A stretch of DNA of 64,000 nt from Pseudaminobacter salicylatoxidans (GTDB lineage: Bacteria > Pseudomonadota > Alphaproteobacteria > Rhizobiales > Rhizobiaceae): the NCBI RefSeq assembly GCF_003148475.1, contig NZ_QGGG01000010.1:124001-188000 (forward strand), given 5' to 3'. Positions 35,494 through 43,570 of the stretch are shown here, piece by piece. Numbering within the stretch: the stretch's first letter is position 1; each line of letters starts with the position of its first letter. The notes below the pieces were generated by a model. That model made no database searches. It saw only the letters and a list, made by a program, of their open reading frames with translations, and was not told where the DNA came from. The translations under genes were made by a program, and so were the position numbers.

Positions 35494-38087
35494 TGGGTGC
35501 CCATGGCGTCTTTGATCATGTCCTCGGCTTCCAGGAGCAGTGTGTCATCGGCATCGCCCTGCACCGATTCCTTGCCCACCTCCAGCATGATCGGCACGGC
35601 CAGCGGCGAGATCTGCTCCAGCCCCTTATGCACGATTCGACCGTGTATACGCGAGAGCATGTCGCCAAGCCTCCTGACATCGAGAAGCCCCATGGCGGCA
35701 TCCGCGCGCGTGGCCTGCAAGAGAATATGATCGGGCTCATGGCTGCGAAGCACGTCATAAATGAGGTCGGCCGAGACATTCACCTGCCGGCCGCTTTTTT
35801 CCTGCCCCGGATGGCGCTTTTCGATAAGCCCCGAGATCAGCGCGCAATTGCGGAAGGTGCGCTTGAGCATCCAGCTATCGGCCAGCCAGGCGTCGAGATC
35901 GTCGCCCAGCATGTCCTCGTCGAAAAGCTGGCCGAGCGGCAGTTCCCCGCGCCCGAACATGCGGCCCATGTCGCCGAGCGACCAGATCGCCAGCGCATAG
36001 TCGGTAGCAACGAAGCCAAGCGGACGCGCACCGGCCCGCTCCAGCCGGCGTGTCAGCAGCATGCCGAGCGTCTGGTGCGCCGGCCGCCCTTCGAAGGGAT
36101 AGGCCACCATGTAGTGGCGCCCGCCGCGCGGGAAAGTTTCGATCAGCAGATCCTCCCGTTTCGGCAGGATGGATTTTTCCGATTGCAGGCGCAGCCAGTC
36201 CGATACCTGATCGGGCAATTGCTTCCAGCGCCGCGGATCGGCGAGCATGGCGCGCACCACCTCGGCCAGATAGGTGGAAAGCGGGAACTTGCCGCCGCCA
36301 TAATAGGGCACCTTGGCATCCTTGCCCGGCGCATTGGAGACAAAGCATTCGTTTTCGCGGATGCCTTCGAAACGCAGCACCTTGCCGGAAAACAGGAAGG
36401 TGTCGCCCGGCACCAGCGTTTCCAGAAACGCCTCCTCGATCTTGCCAAGCGCCGGCCCGCCGCGCGCCACCATGCCCCTGCCCTCGCGCACATAGCGCAC
36501 GGTAAGCGCCGGCACCTCGATGATGGTGCCGACATTGAGCCTGTATTGCTGGGCAACGCGCGGATGGCTGATGCGCCAGGTGCCGTCTTTCGTCAGCTTG
36601 ATGCGGGCATAGCGCTCGTAGCTTTTCAGTGCGTAGCCGCCGGTGGCGACGAAATCGACCACACGGTCGAAAGTGTGGCGGTCGAGCGCAGCATAGGGCG
36701 CTGCCGTGCGCACCTCCTTGAAAAGATCGTCGGCGTGGAAAGGCGCGCCAACCGCGCTGCCCAATACATGCTGGCACAGCACGTCGAGCGCGCCTTCAAC
36801 CAGCGGCGGCGTGTCCTGCGCGCCGATATAGTTGGCTTCCACGGCCGCCCGGCACTCCAGCACCTCGAAGCGGTTGGCGGGGACGAGGATCGCCTGGCTG
36901 GGCTCGTCCATGCGGTGGTTGGAGCGGCCGATGCGCTGGGCGAGCCGGCTCGCACCTTTCGGCGCGCCGACATGGATGACCAGATCGACATCGCCCCAGT
37001 CGATACCGAGGTCGAGCGTGGAGGTGGCGACGATGGCGCGCAGGCTGTTCGTCTCCATCGCCTTCTCGACGCGACGACGCTGGCTGACATCGAGCGAGCC
37101 ATGATGCAGCGCGATCGGAAGATTGTCGTCGTTGGCGCGCCACAGTTCCTGAAACAGGAACTCGGCCTGGCTGCGGGTGTTGACGAAAAGCAGCGTGGTC
37201 GTGTGCCGCCGGATGGCGCCATAGATTTCGGGGATGGCATAGCGCGCCGAGTGACCCGCCCACGGCACGCGCTCTTGCGAGTCCAGAATGCTGATTTCCG
37301 GCTTCGCGCCACCGGCCACCTCGATCAGGTCGGCCATGGGCGTCTTACGCTCGGGAGGGGCGTCCGCAGAAGGGGTTATCTCCACCCCGGCGCTTTGTGC
37401 CGATCCTCCCCACAAGCGGGAGGATAAATCCTGCGGCACCAGCCAGCGGCGCAGTTCATCCGGATCGGAGACTGTAGCCGACAGCCCGATTGCCTGAAGA
37501 CCGGGCACGAAGCGGCGGAGCCGCGCCAGCCCGAGCGACAAAAGATGGCCGCGCTTGGAAGTCACCAGAGAATGCAGCTCGTCGAGCACGATGTAGCGCA
37601 GGTCCTCGAAGAAGCGCGGCGCATCCGACGAGGCGATCAGCAGCGCAAGCTGCTCCGGCGTGGTCATCAATATGTCCGGCGGCACCAGCTTCTGGCGCTG
37701 GCGCTTGTGCGCGGGCGTGTCGCCCGTGCGCGTCTCCAGGGTGATCGGCAGGCCGATCTCGGCCACCGGCTTGCCGAGATTGCGTTCGATGTCGACGGCC
37801 AGCGCCTTGAGCGGTGATATATAGAGCGTATGGACACCTCGCCGCGCCTGCCCCGGCCGGCGCTTCGGCCGGTTCGCCAGATCGACCAGCGTGGGCAGGA
37901 AGCCAGCCAACGTCTTGCCCGCTCCCGTCGGCGCAATCAACAGCACCGATTTTCCAGCTTGCGCACGCGCCAGCAGATCGAGCTGATGCGCGCGCGGCTG
38001 CCAGCCACGGCCGGCGAACCATTTCAGAAACGGTTCAGGCAGGATGGCGGATTGCTCGCTCGGCTCGGGTCGGCTCTGGTCGTTCAC
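35490..38087 (-). CDS. ligase-associated DEXH-box DNA helicase (Lhr family) with in-frame repeat insertion
   Basis: The protein has 865 residues: RecA-like helicase domains with Walker A APTGAGKT (52-59), DELH (169-172), SAT (203-205) and QRIGRSNHR (motif VI), then the Lhr winged-helix and C-terminal domain. Residues about 219-249 (DLSSRLWGGSAQSAGVEI and the stretch after it, up to MADL) are encoded by a two-hairpin palindromic repeat and interrupt an otherwise ordinary segment of domain one; the frame is kept. The start is GTG at 38087. It is divergent from the exonuclease-ligase pair, the standard cassette layout. Confidence 0.92.
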   Translation of the reverse strand: MNDQSRPEPSEQSAILPEPFLKWFAGRGWQPRAHQLDLLARAQAGKSVLLIAPTGAGKTLAGFLPTLVDLANRPKRRPGQARRGVHTLYISPLKALAVDIERNLGKPVAEIGLPITLETRTGDTPAHKRQRQKLVPPDILMTTPEQLALLIASSDAPRFFEDLRYIVLDELHSLVTSKRGHLLSLGLARLRRFVPGLQAIGLSATVSDPDELRRWLVPQDLSSRLWGGSAQSAGVEITPSADAPPERKTPMADLIEVAGGAKPEISILDSQERVPWAGHSARYAIPEIYGAIRRHTTTLLFVNTRSQAEFLFQELWRANDDNLPIALHHGSLDVSQRRRVEKAMETNSLRAIVATSTLDLGIDWGDVDLVIHVGAPKGASRLAQRIGRSNHRMDEPSQAILVPANRFEVLECRAAVEANYIGAQDTPPLVEGALDVLCQHVLGSAVGAPFHADDLFKEVRTAAPYAALDRHTFDRVVDFVATGGYALKSYERYARIKLTKDGTWRISHPRVAQQYRLNVGTIIEVPALTVRYVREGRGMVARGGPALGKIEEAFLETLVPGDTFLFSGKVLRFEGIRENECFVSNAPGKDAKVPYYGGGKFPLSTYLAEVVRAMLADPRRWKQLPDQVSDWLRLQSEKSILPKREDLLIETFPRGGRHYMVAYPFEGRPAHQTLGMLLTRRLERAGARPLGFVATDYALAIWSLGDMGRMFGRGELPLGQLFDEDMLGDDLDAWLADSWMLKRTFRNCALISGLIEKRHPGQEKSGRQVNVSADLIYDVLRSHEPDHILLQATRADAAMGLLDVRRLGDMLSRIHGRIVHKGLEQISPLAVPIMLEVGKESVQGDADDTLLLEAEDMIKDAMGTQ
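37380..37430. repeat. palindromic repeat copy B, translated within the helicase gene
   Basis: TCCACCCCGGCGC opens the unit. CGGCGCTTTGTGCCG forms hairpin one, and TCCTCCCC-ACAAGC-GGGAGGA forms hairpin two. It aligns with copy A (23541) over most of its length, with changes in the loops and paired changes in the stems. Confidence 0.7.
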
Positions 38088-38210
38088 GCGCCAGAACTAG
38101 CGCGACAGAACCAAACCGCCAAGCGATTTTGCGAACAAAACGGGATCATTCTTTAGCTGCGTCTGTCACGCCGGGCTTTTCCCGCCTGCGCAAATACCTA
38201 TGTTGAGCCA

Positions 38211-39221
38211 ATGCGCGCAGCCGACCTTCTCTCCCCCCGGCCGGAAGGCCTTTATTGTCCGCCGGGCGATTTCTTCATCGATCCGGTGCGGCCGGTGCCG
38301 AGCGCGCTGATTACGCATGGCCATTCCGACCACGCCCGCGCAGGGCATGGCGCGGTGCTTGCAACCGCCGAAACGCTCGACATCATGGCGCTGCGCTACG
38401 GCCAGGAATTCGCCGGATCGACGCAGGCAATGCGCCTCGGCGAAACGATTTCATTGAATGACGTGAAGGTGACGTTCCAGCCCGCTGGCCACGTACTGGG
38501 CTCCGCACAGATCTGCGTGGAACATCGCGGCATGCGCATCGTCGCCTCCGGCGACTACAAACGTCAGCCTGATGCGACCTGCGCGCCGTTCATTCCAATC
38601 CCCTGCGACGTGTTCATCACCGAAGCGACCTTCGGATTGCCGGTATTCCGCCACCCGCACCCGTCCGACGAGATCGCAAGGCTCCTGAAATCGGCCGAGC
38701 AATTTCCCGACCGAACGCATCTCGTCGGCGCCTATGCGCTGGGCAAGGCGCAGCGGGTCATCAGCCTGCTTCGGCAGGCCGGGTATGAGCGTACCATCTA
38801 TATTCACGGAGCACTGGCAAAGCTCTGCGACTATTATCAAAGTCGAGGCGTCGAACTGGGCGATCTCCAACCGGCAACGGTCGAGACCGGCGACAGGCAG
38901 GACTTCGCCGGCGAGATCGTGATCGGCCCGCCCGCAGCGTTCTCCGACCGCTGGGCGCGGCGTTTTCCCGATCCCGTCGCCTGCTTTGCGTCGGGCTGGA
39001 TGCGCATTCGACAGCGCGCCCGGCAGCGCGGCGTGGAACTGCCACTGATCATCTCCGACCATTCCGACTGGGACGAACTCACCGAAACCATCACCGAAAC
39101 CGGTGCGGGCGAAGTGTGGGTGACGCATGGCCGCGAAGAGGCTCTGGTGCGGTGGTGCGAACTGGACGGCATCGCCGCCAAGCCGCTGCATCTGGTGGGC
39201 TACGAGGACGAGGGCGATTGA
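38211..39221 (+). CDS. ligase-associated MBL-fold DNA exonuclease
   Basis: The protein has 336 residues and belongs to the SNM1/Artemis-like metallo-beta-lactamase group. The zinc motif is THGHSDHARAGH near residues 33-44, with further ligands around AGHVLGSAQI, ASGDYK and ISDHSDW. It is the 'ligase-associated DNA damage response exonuclease'. Its stop codon shares one base with the ATG of the ligase gene, so translation is coupled. Confidence 0.9.
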   Translation: MRAADLLSPRPEGLYCPPGDFFIDPVRPVPSALITHGHSDHARAGHGAVLATAETLDIMALRYGQEFAGSTQAMRLGETISLNDVKVTFQPAGHVLGSAQICVEHRGMRIVASGDYKRQPDATCAPFIPIPCDVFITEATFGLPVFRHPHPSDEIARLLKSAEQFPDRTHLVGAYALGKAQRVISLLRQAGYERTIYIHGALAKLCDYYQSRGVELGDLQPATVETGDRQDFAGEIVIGPPAAFSDRWARRFPDPVACFASGWMRIRQRARQRGVELPLIISDHSDWDELTETITETGAGEVWVTHGREEALVRWCELDGIAAKPLHLVGYEDEGD

Positions 39222-40822
39222 TGCATCGCTTCGCCGAACTGCTCGATCGCCTCGTGCTGACGCCTGCCCGCAATGGCAAGCTGACCCTGCTGACCGACTA
39301 TTTCCACACCGTCGAAGACCCCGACCGGGGGTTGGCGCTTGCAGCACTCACCGGCGAGCTGTCGATTGCGGCAGTCAAGCCAGCCATGCTGCGCACGCTG
39401 GCAACCGAGCGTATGGACCCGGTTCTGTTCGGTTATTCCTACGACTATGTCGGCGACCTTGCCGAGACCGTGTCCCTCGTATGGCCCGAGCCGCCCGCAT
39501 ATCATACTTTAAATATCCGTCCTACACTGGCCGATGTGGTGGGCGCGCTGCAAGCCGCCAGCCGGTCCGACGGCCCGCGCGTTCTGGCCCGCCTGCTCGA
39601 CCGCGCCGACATTTCGGCCCGCTACGCCATCATCAAGCTTGTGACAGGGGGCTTGCGCATCGGCGTTTCGGCGCGACTCGCAAAGCAGGCGCTCGCAAAC
39701 CTCGGAAATGTCGATGTCTCCCAAATCGAGGAACTTTGGCACGGGCTCACGCCGCCCTACACCGAGCTGTTTGCCTGGCTGGAAGGCAAAGGTCCGAAAC
39801 CGGAAACGGCCGCAAAGGCCCTTTTTCGTCCCGTCATGCTCGCCAACCCGGTGAGCGACGGCGATCTCGAAAAGCTTGATCCGGCTGATTATGCCGCCGA
39901 ATGGAAATGGGACGGCATCCGCGTTCAGGCAGTGTGTGAAAGCGGCATCCGCCGGCTCTATTCGCGCAGCGGCGATGACATCTCGCCGACCTTCCCCGAT
40001 CTGGTGGAGGCGATCAGCTTCGAAGGGGCGCTCGACGGGGAATTGCTGGTGGGCGACCCGCAGCGCGAGACCGGCAGCTTTTCAGACCTTCAACAGCGAC
40101 TGAACCGCAAGACGGTTTCCACAAAGATGCGTGAACGCTATCCCGTCTTCATCCGCTGCTACGACCTGTTGCAGGAAGGCCCGGAAGATATCCGCACCCT
40201 GCCCTTTCTGGAGCGCCGGGCGCGGCTTGAGGACTTCGTCAGCCGGCTCGACCCAGCTCGTTTCGATCTCTCGCCGCTGGCGCTGTTTTCCGACTGGCCG
40301 GCGCTGCAAGAGATGCGCAGCAACCCGCCACATCCGATCATCGAGGGTGTGATGCTGAAGCGGCGCGATTCCGCTTATCTCGCCGGCCGGCCGAAGGGCC
40401 CCTGGTTCAAATGGAAGCGCGACCCTTTCACCGTGGACGCGGTGTTGATGTATGCGCAGCGCGGCCACGGTAAGCGCTCCAGCTTCTATTCCGACTACAC
40501 ATTCGGCGTCTGGACCGGGCCGGACGGCGGGGAAGAACTGGTGCCGGTGGGCAAAGCCTATTTCGGCTTCACCGATGAGGAACTGCTCCAGATCGACAAG
40601 TTCGTGCGCGACAACACGATCGAGCGCTTCGGCCCGGTACGCTCGGTGCGCGCCGACCGCCAGCATGGGTTGGTGCTGGAAATCGCCTTCGAAGGGCTGA
40701 ACCGCTCGACGCGGCATAAATCCGGCGTGGCCATGCGCTTTCCACGCATCTCGCGGCTGCGCTGGGACAAACCGGCCGGCGAGGCCGACCGTATCGAGAC
40801 GCTGCAGGCATTGCTGGATTGA
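39221..40822 (+). CDS. ATP-dependent DNA ligase (repair cassette)
   Basis: The protein has 533 residues. It has the ligase N-terminal domain, then the nucleotidyl-transferase domain with adenylated lysine K229 in EWKWDGIRVQ, RLYSRSGDDISPTF (motif Ia/III region), EGVMLKRRDSAY (motif IV) and WFKWKRDPFTVDAVLM (motif V), and a C-terminal OB domain. It seals breaks in the repair system formed with the exonuclease, helicase and PdeM. It ends four bases before the convergent gene. Confidence 0.92.
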   Translation: MHRFAELLDRLVLTPARNGKLTLLTDYFHTVEDPDRGLALAALTGELSIAAVKPAMLRTLATERMDPVLFGYSYDYVGDLAETVSLVWPEPPAYHTLNIRPTLADVVGALQAASRSDGPRVLARLLDRADISARYAIIKLVTGGLRIGVSARLAKQALANLGNVDVSQIEELWHGLTPPYTELFAWLEGKGPKPETAAKALFRPVMLANPVSDGDLEKLDPADYAAEWKWDGIRVQAVCESGIRRLYSRSGDDISPTFPDLVEAISFEGALDGELLVGDPQRETGSFSDLQQRLNRKTVSTKMRERYPVFIRCYDLLQEGPEDIRTLPFLERRARLEDFVSRLDPARFDLSPLALFSDWPALQEMRSNPPHPIIEGVMLKRRDSAYLAGRPKGPWFKWKRDPFTVDAVLMYAQRGHGKRSSFYSDYTFGVWTGPDGGEELVPVGKAYFGFTDEELLQIDKFVRDNTIERFGPVRSVRADRQHGLVLEIAFEGLNRSTRHKSGVAMRFPRISRLRWDKPAGEADRIETLQALLD

Positions 40823-40826
40823 GGCG

Positions 40827-41852
40827 CTACTGCGCCACGGACACCCGGATCTCGTAAATGTCGACCGACTTGCCCTCGCCGGTCACATCCGAATTGACGG
40901 CAATGGTGCCGCCTGCGCCAGGGCTTTGCGCGCGGAAATCGAGCTCGAACAGAAAATCCCCCTGATCGGCGCCCACGGCATAGCGCTTGCGGCCGCACCC
41001 ACCGAGGCCGCCGAAATTGCATTCCACCGACATCTGCGTCGGCTTGCCATCGGCGCCGCGCGCGACGACGTCGAAGGTTGCCTGCTTGCCTGCAAGCCTT
41101 TCCAGCACACCTTGACCGACATCGAACAGAACGGCCGCGTCCGGGCCACCTGAGCGGATGCGCAGGAAACTGCCCGAGCCATCCTGCATCACATCGGCCG
41201 CGGTCTGCCCCGGCGCCGTCACGCTGGATGCGTCGGCCGGCGTGAACACATCGATCCACGCCCGGCTCGGGTCCGATTGTCCGGGCTTCAGAGGCGCACC
41301 ATCGCCTCCCTGGCCCTGGCTTATCCGGGCAGGTCCGTCATTGCCGTTGCCGGCCGGCTTCAACAGATCTGCCTGCCACGCCCACCAGCCACCAAAGCCA
41401 ATCACGGCAAGAACCACCAGCGTGCTGAGCAGCCCTGCGAACGGAAAGCGCGAGCGGCGCGGCCGGCGCTCTGACCGTGCGTCTTTTGCCTTGCCTGCAG
41501 GCGCAGCCTTGCCACGTACCGAGGCGTTTCCGGTTCGCCGCTCGATGGCGACATCAGGCGCCATGCCGCCCCTTCCGGGCCGCACCTCATCGAGGCTCGG
41601 CGCGGTACGGGCAGCTCCGGCTGCCGGATCGAGCGCCGCTACTGCAGGCTGGAATTCGGATTCGATGTCGGTAATCCTGGCCTGCAGCGCCTTGCGGCGG
41701 TTGATGGCCGCCTCGACGGTGAGATCGGGATTCGCCTTCAGGGCGCGATCGAGCGCGGCAAAGGCCGCCCGGTAGACTTTCTCGCGAAAATCCCGGTCGT
41801 CGGCGTTTCCTTTTTCGAAGGCGTTGCGGATCGCCTTTTCGATCGGGTCCAA
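40827..41852 (-). CDS. conserved hypothetical protein with one membrane segment
   Basis: The product has 341 residues. The first 75 are helical and acidic (MDPIEKAIRNAFEKGNADD), then a basic low-complexity stretch leads to a single membrane segment (FAGLLSTLVVLAVIGFGGWWAW, about residues 138-159). The outer domain has two cysteines (SVECNFGGLGGCG). I do not recognise a catalytic family. The topology suggests an inner-membrane anchored periplasmic domain; such proteins are common in rhizobia. Confidence 0.6.
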   Translation of the reverse strand: MDPIEKAIRNAFEKGNADDRDFREKVYRAAFAALDRALKANPDLTVEAAINRRKALQARITDIESEFQPAVAALDPAAGAARTAPSLDEVRPGRGGMAPDVAIERRTGNASVRGKAAPAGKAKDARSERRPRRSRFPFAGLLSTLVVLAVIGFGGWWAWQADLLKPAGNGNDGPARISQGQGGDGAPLKPGQSDPSRAWIDVFTPADASSVTAPGQTAADVMQDGSGSFLRIRSGGPDAAVLFDVGQGVLERLAGKQATFDVVARGADGKPTQMSVECNFGGLGGCGRKRYAVGADQGDFLFELDFRAQSPGAGGTIAVNSDVTGEGKSVDIYEIRVSVAQ

Positions 41853-42262
41853 ACCGGTTTCCTCATGATGCGGGTCGTTCCTGCATGATGGTTAGACGCC
41901 GCCGGCCCATCAGGCAACGCCCGGCGGCATCAATATAAGGTTTCGGCCGGTATTTTGGCGGGGAAAAGGCCTGGAACTTCCGCGGCTGCCCCGACCTTCA
42001 CCCTTCGCGAAACCGCGCCCTGTTGCTGCCGAGCAGCCATCCGGACTGATTGCGGAGCAAACGAATCATGGCCAATCAGAACGTTCCAGCATCATCCAAC
42101 GCCCGATGCGTCGCACCTTTGGCCGGAAAGACATCTCCACCGGAACAGACGGAAACGCCATCATGCAACTCTGTGAAGAATCCGCGCGAAGGCCGCTTGA
42201 ATTTGCCGCGCAATGCGGCTATCACCCGCTCACCGTTTCGCGCCACGTTGCGAAAGCCGGTC
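41853..42262. other. 410-base intergenic stretch before the tRNA, no gene seen
   Basis: Several short open frames exist, but none has a ribosome binding site and a coding-like composition. One runs directly into the tRNA fragment. The region probably holds the promoter of the split tRNA gene. Confidence 0.4.
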
Positions 42263-42301
42263 GCCGCCTTAGCTCAGTTGGTAGAGCACATCATTCGTAA
42301 T
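42263..42301 (+). pseudogene. 5' half of a split tRNA-Thr(CGT)
   Basis: The acceptor strand GCCGCCT, the D arm GCTC-AGTTGGTA-GAGC and the 5' anticodon strand CATCA are followed by loop TTCGTAA with anticodon CGT (42296-42298). After ATTCGTAAT the sequence leaves the tRNA and no 3' half follows. The missing 3' half, with the complementary TGATG, is found at 61468. Confidence 0.8.
42293..42301. repeat. attL core of the integrated element
   Basis: ATTCGTAAT, the anticodon loop and first paired base, is identical to 61460-61468. The host-side sequence is tRNA-like on the left, and the element-side sequence (TAGCGGGTCCG) is not. Confidence 0.65.
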
Positions 42302-42398
42302 TAGCGGGTCCGCCCCGAGAATGAGGTTCGAAGCCAGCGGGTTGGCGGAGGAGTGAAGAAAATAGTAGGGCTATAGTAGGTTGCCCTGCGCTTGGTGA

Positions 42399-42474
42399 GC
42401 CGCCTTAGCTCAGTCGGTAGAGCATCGCATTCGTAATGCGAGGGTCGCGTGTTCGAGTCACGCAGGCGGCACCA
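42399..42474 (+). tRNA. tRNA-Thr, anticodon CGT
   Basis: A full cloverleaf: acceptor GCCGCCT/AGGCGGC, D arm GCTC/GAGC, anticodon stem TCGCA/TGCGA with loop TTCGTAA (CGT), T arm GCGTG/CACGC with TTCGAGT, discriminator A and encoded CCA. All stems are perfectly paired. It reads ACG threonine codons. It lies 98 bases inside the left end of the island, so the element appears to bring its own copy. Confidence 0.95.
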
Positions 42475-42477
42475 CTT
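42429..42477. repeat. attachment-site-like direct repeat within the intact tRNA-Thr
   Basis: From ATTCGTAATG through the encoded CCA and CTT, this 49-base stretch matches 61460-61508 with four mismatches (three in the anticodon-stem/variable region, one in the acceptor). It could serve as an alternative recombination site. Confidence 0.6.
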
Positions 42478-42504
42478 CCCCGATCTCCCCACGGATCGTC
42501 ATCC

Positions 42505-42813
42505 CTATGTCCGCTTGTCCTGTAGCCGCCGCCTGACGGCTTTCCGCACCCGATTCCAATAGGTCTGCTCCGCACCGTCGCTGTCGTACCACGCGCGCTC
42601 ATGGCGGGTGAACGCCTCCAGTTCTGGGTCGGGATAGTTGGCGATGATATCATCAGCCACGCGGTCGATGTCTGCGGCGGGGATCAACCTCGGCTTGATG
42701 GCATCGTTCCAGATCGTCCACAGGATCAGACTGATGAAAATGACGGCCTGCCCGCCGAAGAAGGCGATCAGCAGCCAGCCTACAGCCTTGAGTAGAATAT
42801 CACCAACCATCAA
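42505..42813 (-). CDS. small membrane protein, paralogue of the gene at 62799
   Basis: The product has 102 residues. An N-terminal membrane segment (AVGWLLIAFFGGQAVIFISLILWTI, split about 10-34) is followed by IKPRLIPAADIDRVADDIIANY and a basic C-terminus. The sequence HERAWYDSDGAEQTYW is identical in the protein encoded at 62799-63092, and most of the C-terminal half is shared. Function is unknown. It is the first gene inside the intact tRNA. Confidence 0.65.
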   Translation of the reverse strand: MMVGDILLKAVGWLLIAFFGGQAVIFISLILWTIWNDAIKPRLIPAADIDRVADDIIANYPDPELEAFTRHERAWYDSDGAEQTYWNRVRKAVRRRLQDKRT

Positions 42814-42938
42814 GAACTAAACCACAGCATCCTGTTTGATATGAAAGAGATTTAATAGTTCTCATTTATGAGAATACAAAGCTCTCATTTCTCGATTTGT
42901 GTCCTGCGTTGCCGCCTCTGTCCGAGAGAGGTGCGCGT

Positions 42939-43265
42939 ATGGAGCTTCAACGACTATTCGGCGCGAATGTGCGTCATCGTCGGAAAGCCAAGGGTTGGAC
43001 CCTTGAACAGCTTTCCGGGCAGACCGGTATTTCACGCGAGACCATCGGCAAGATCGAGCGGGGTGTGGCTGCACCGCTTTTCGAGACGGCCGAGAAGATT
43101 GCGACCGCACTCGACATCCCCGCATCCGTCCTGTTCGGCGCCGACGCAATGCCGGGCACCGGGGAGCGGGCACGGCTTCTAACCGATATTCACCGCACCC
43201 TGTCCCGGATGAACGACGACCAACTCGACCGCGCCGCGAAGATGCTGAAGGCGTTTGTGGGGTAA
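42939..43265 (+). CDS. XRE-family helix-turn-helix repressor
   Basis: The product has 108 residues: a complete XRE domain (FGANVRHRRKAKGWTLEQLS, then SRETIGKIERGVAAPLFETAEKIATAL) followed by a short helical tail that may form the dimer interface (RMNDDQLDRAAKMLKAF). Start MELQ at 42939; earlier in-frame starts lack a site. It is divergent from the small membrane protein gene and likely controls the element's own promoters. Confidence 0.75.
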   Translation: MELQRLFGANVRHRRKAKGWTLEQLSGQTGISRETIGKIERGVAAPLFETAEKIATALDIPASVLFGADAMPGTGERARLLTDIHRTLSRMNDDQLDRAAKMLKAFVG

Positions 43266-43570
43266 CGGCTTCGGAGGACATCTGAGGGGCGCCAGACGCG
43301 GCAGCATACCCGCCGCGCCAGCCCTCAACCTGCCCAACCCGCGCCAGCGGCGCTCTGAGGGGCGTCTGAAGCCATTGCAGTCATCGCCGGCTCACAAAGC
43401 CCAAAGCGCAGGCGGCATTGCCCGGCGCGTAACTTGTAACCTGTAACTTAAGGTCTGAAAGTTATAAGAAACCGGGGGAGTGGTGCACTCCCCCGGCCAA
43501 TTGGCGCTGCAAAATGTTGCCGGGCTTAGGTTGGCGTTACAGGTTACGGCCAGCCTGTCCGCAAGCATCG
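43266..43570. other. 305-base intergenic region with inverted repeats and a strong hairpin
   Basis: GTAACCTGTAAC (43436-43447) and GTTACAGGTTAC (43536-43547) are exact inverted copies, 88 bases apart, flanking a ten-pair hairpin. A related GTAACTTGTAAC overlaps the first at 43429-43440. Such repeats beside a primase gene are a candidate replication origin of the element. No gene is seen. Confidence 0.45.
43472..43496 (-). terminator. hairpin terminator downstream of the primase gene
   Basis: CCGGGGGAGT (43472-43481) pairs exactly with ACTCCCCCGG (43487-43496). On the minus strand TTTCTTAT follows, so it fits as terminator of the alpA-primase operon. Confidence 0.55.

Noticed and set aside
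35493-37427. 644-residue plus-strand frame over the helicase gene
   Set aside because: Shadow frame of the Lhr-type helicase gene.
42301-42492. 63-residue minus-strand frame with CRLRDSNTRPSHYECDA
   Set aside because: It is the antisense of the tRNA-Thr gene, a well-known false gene call.
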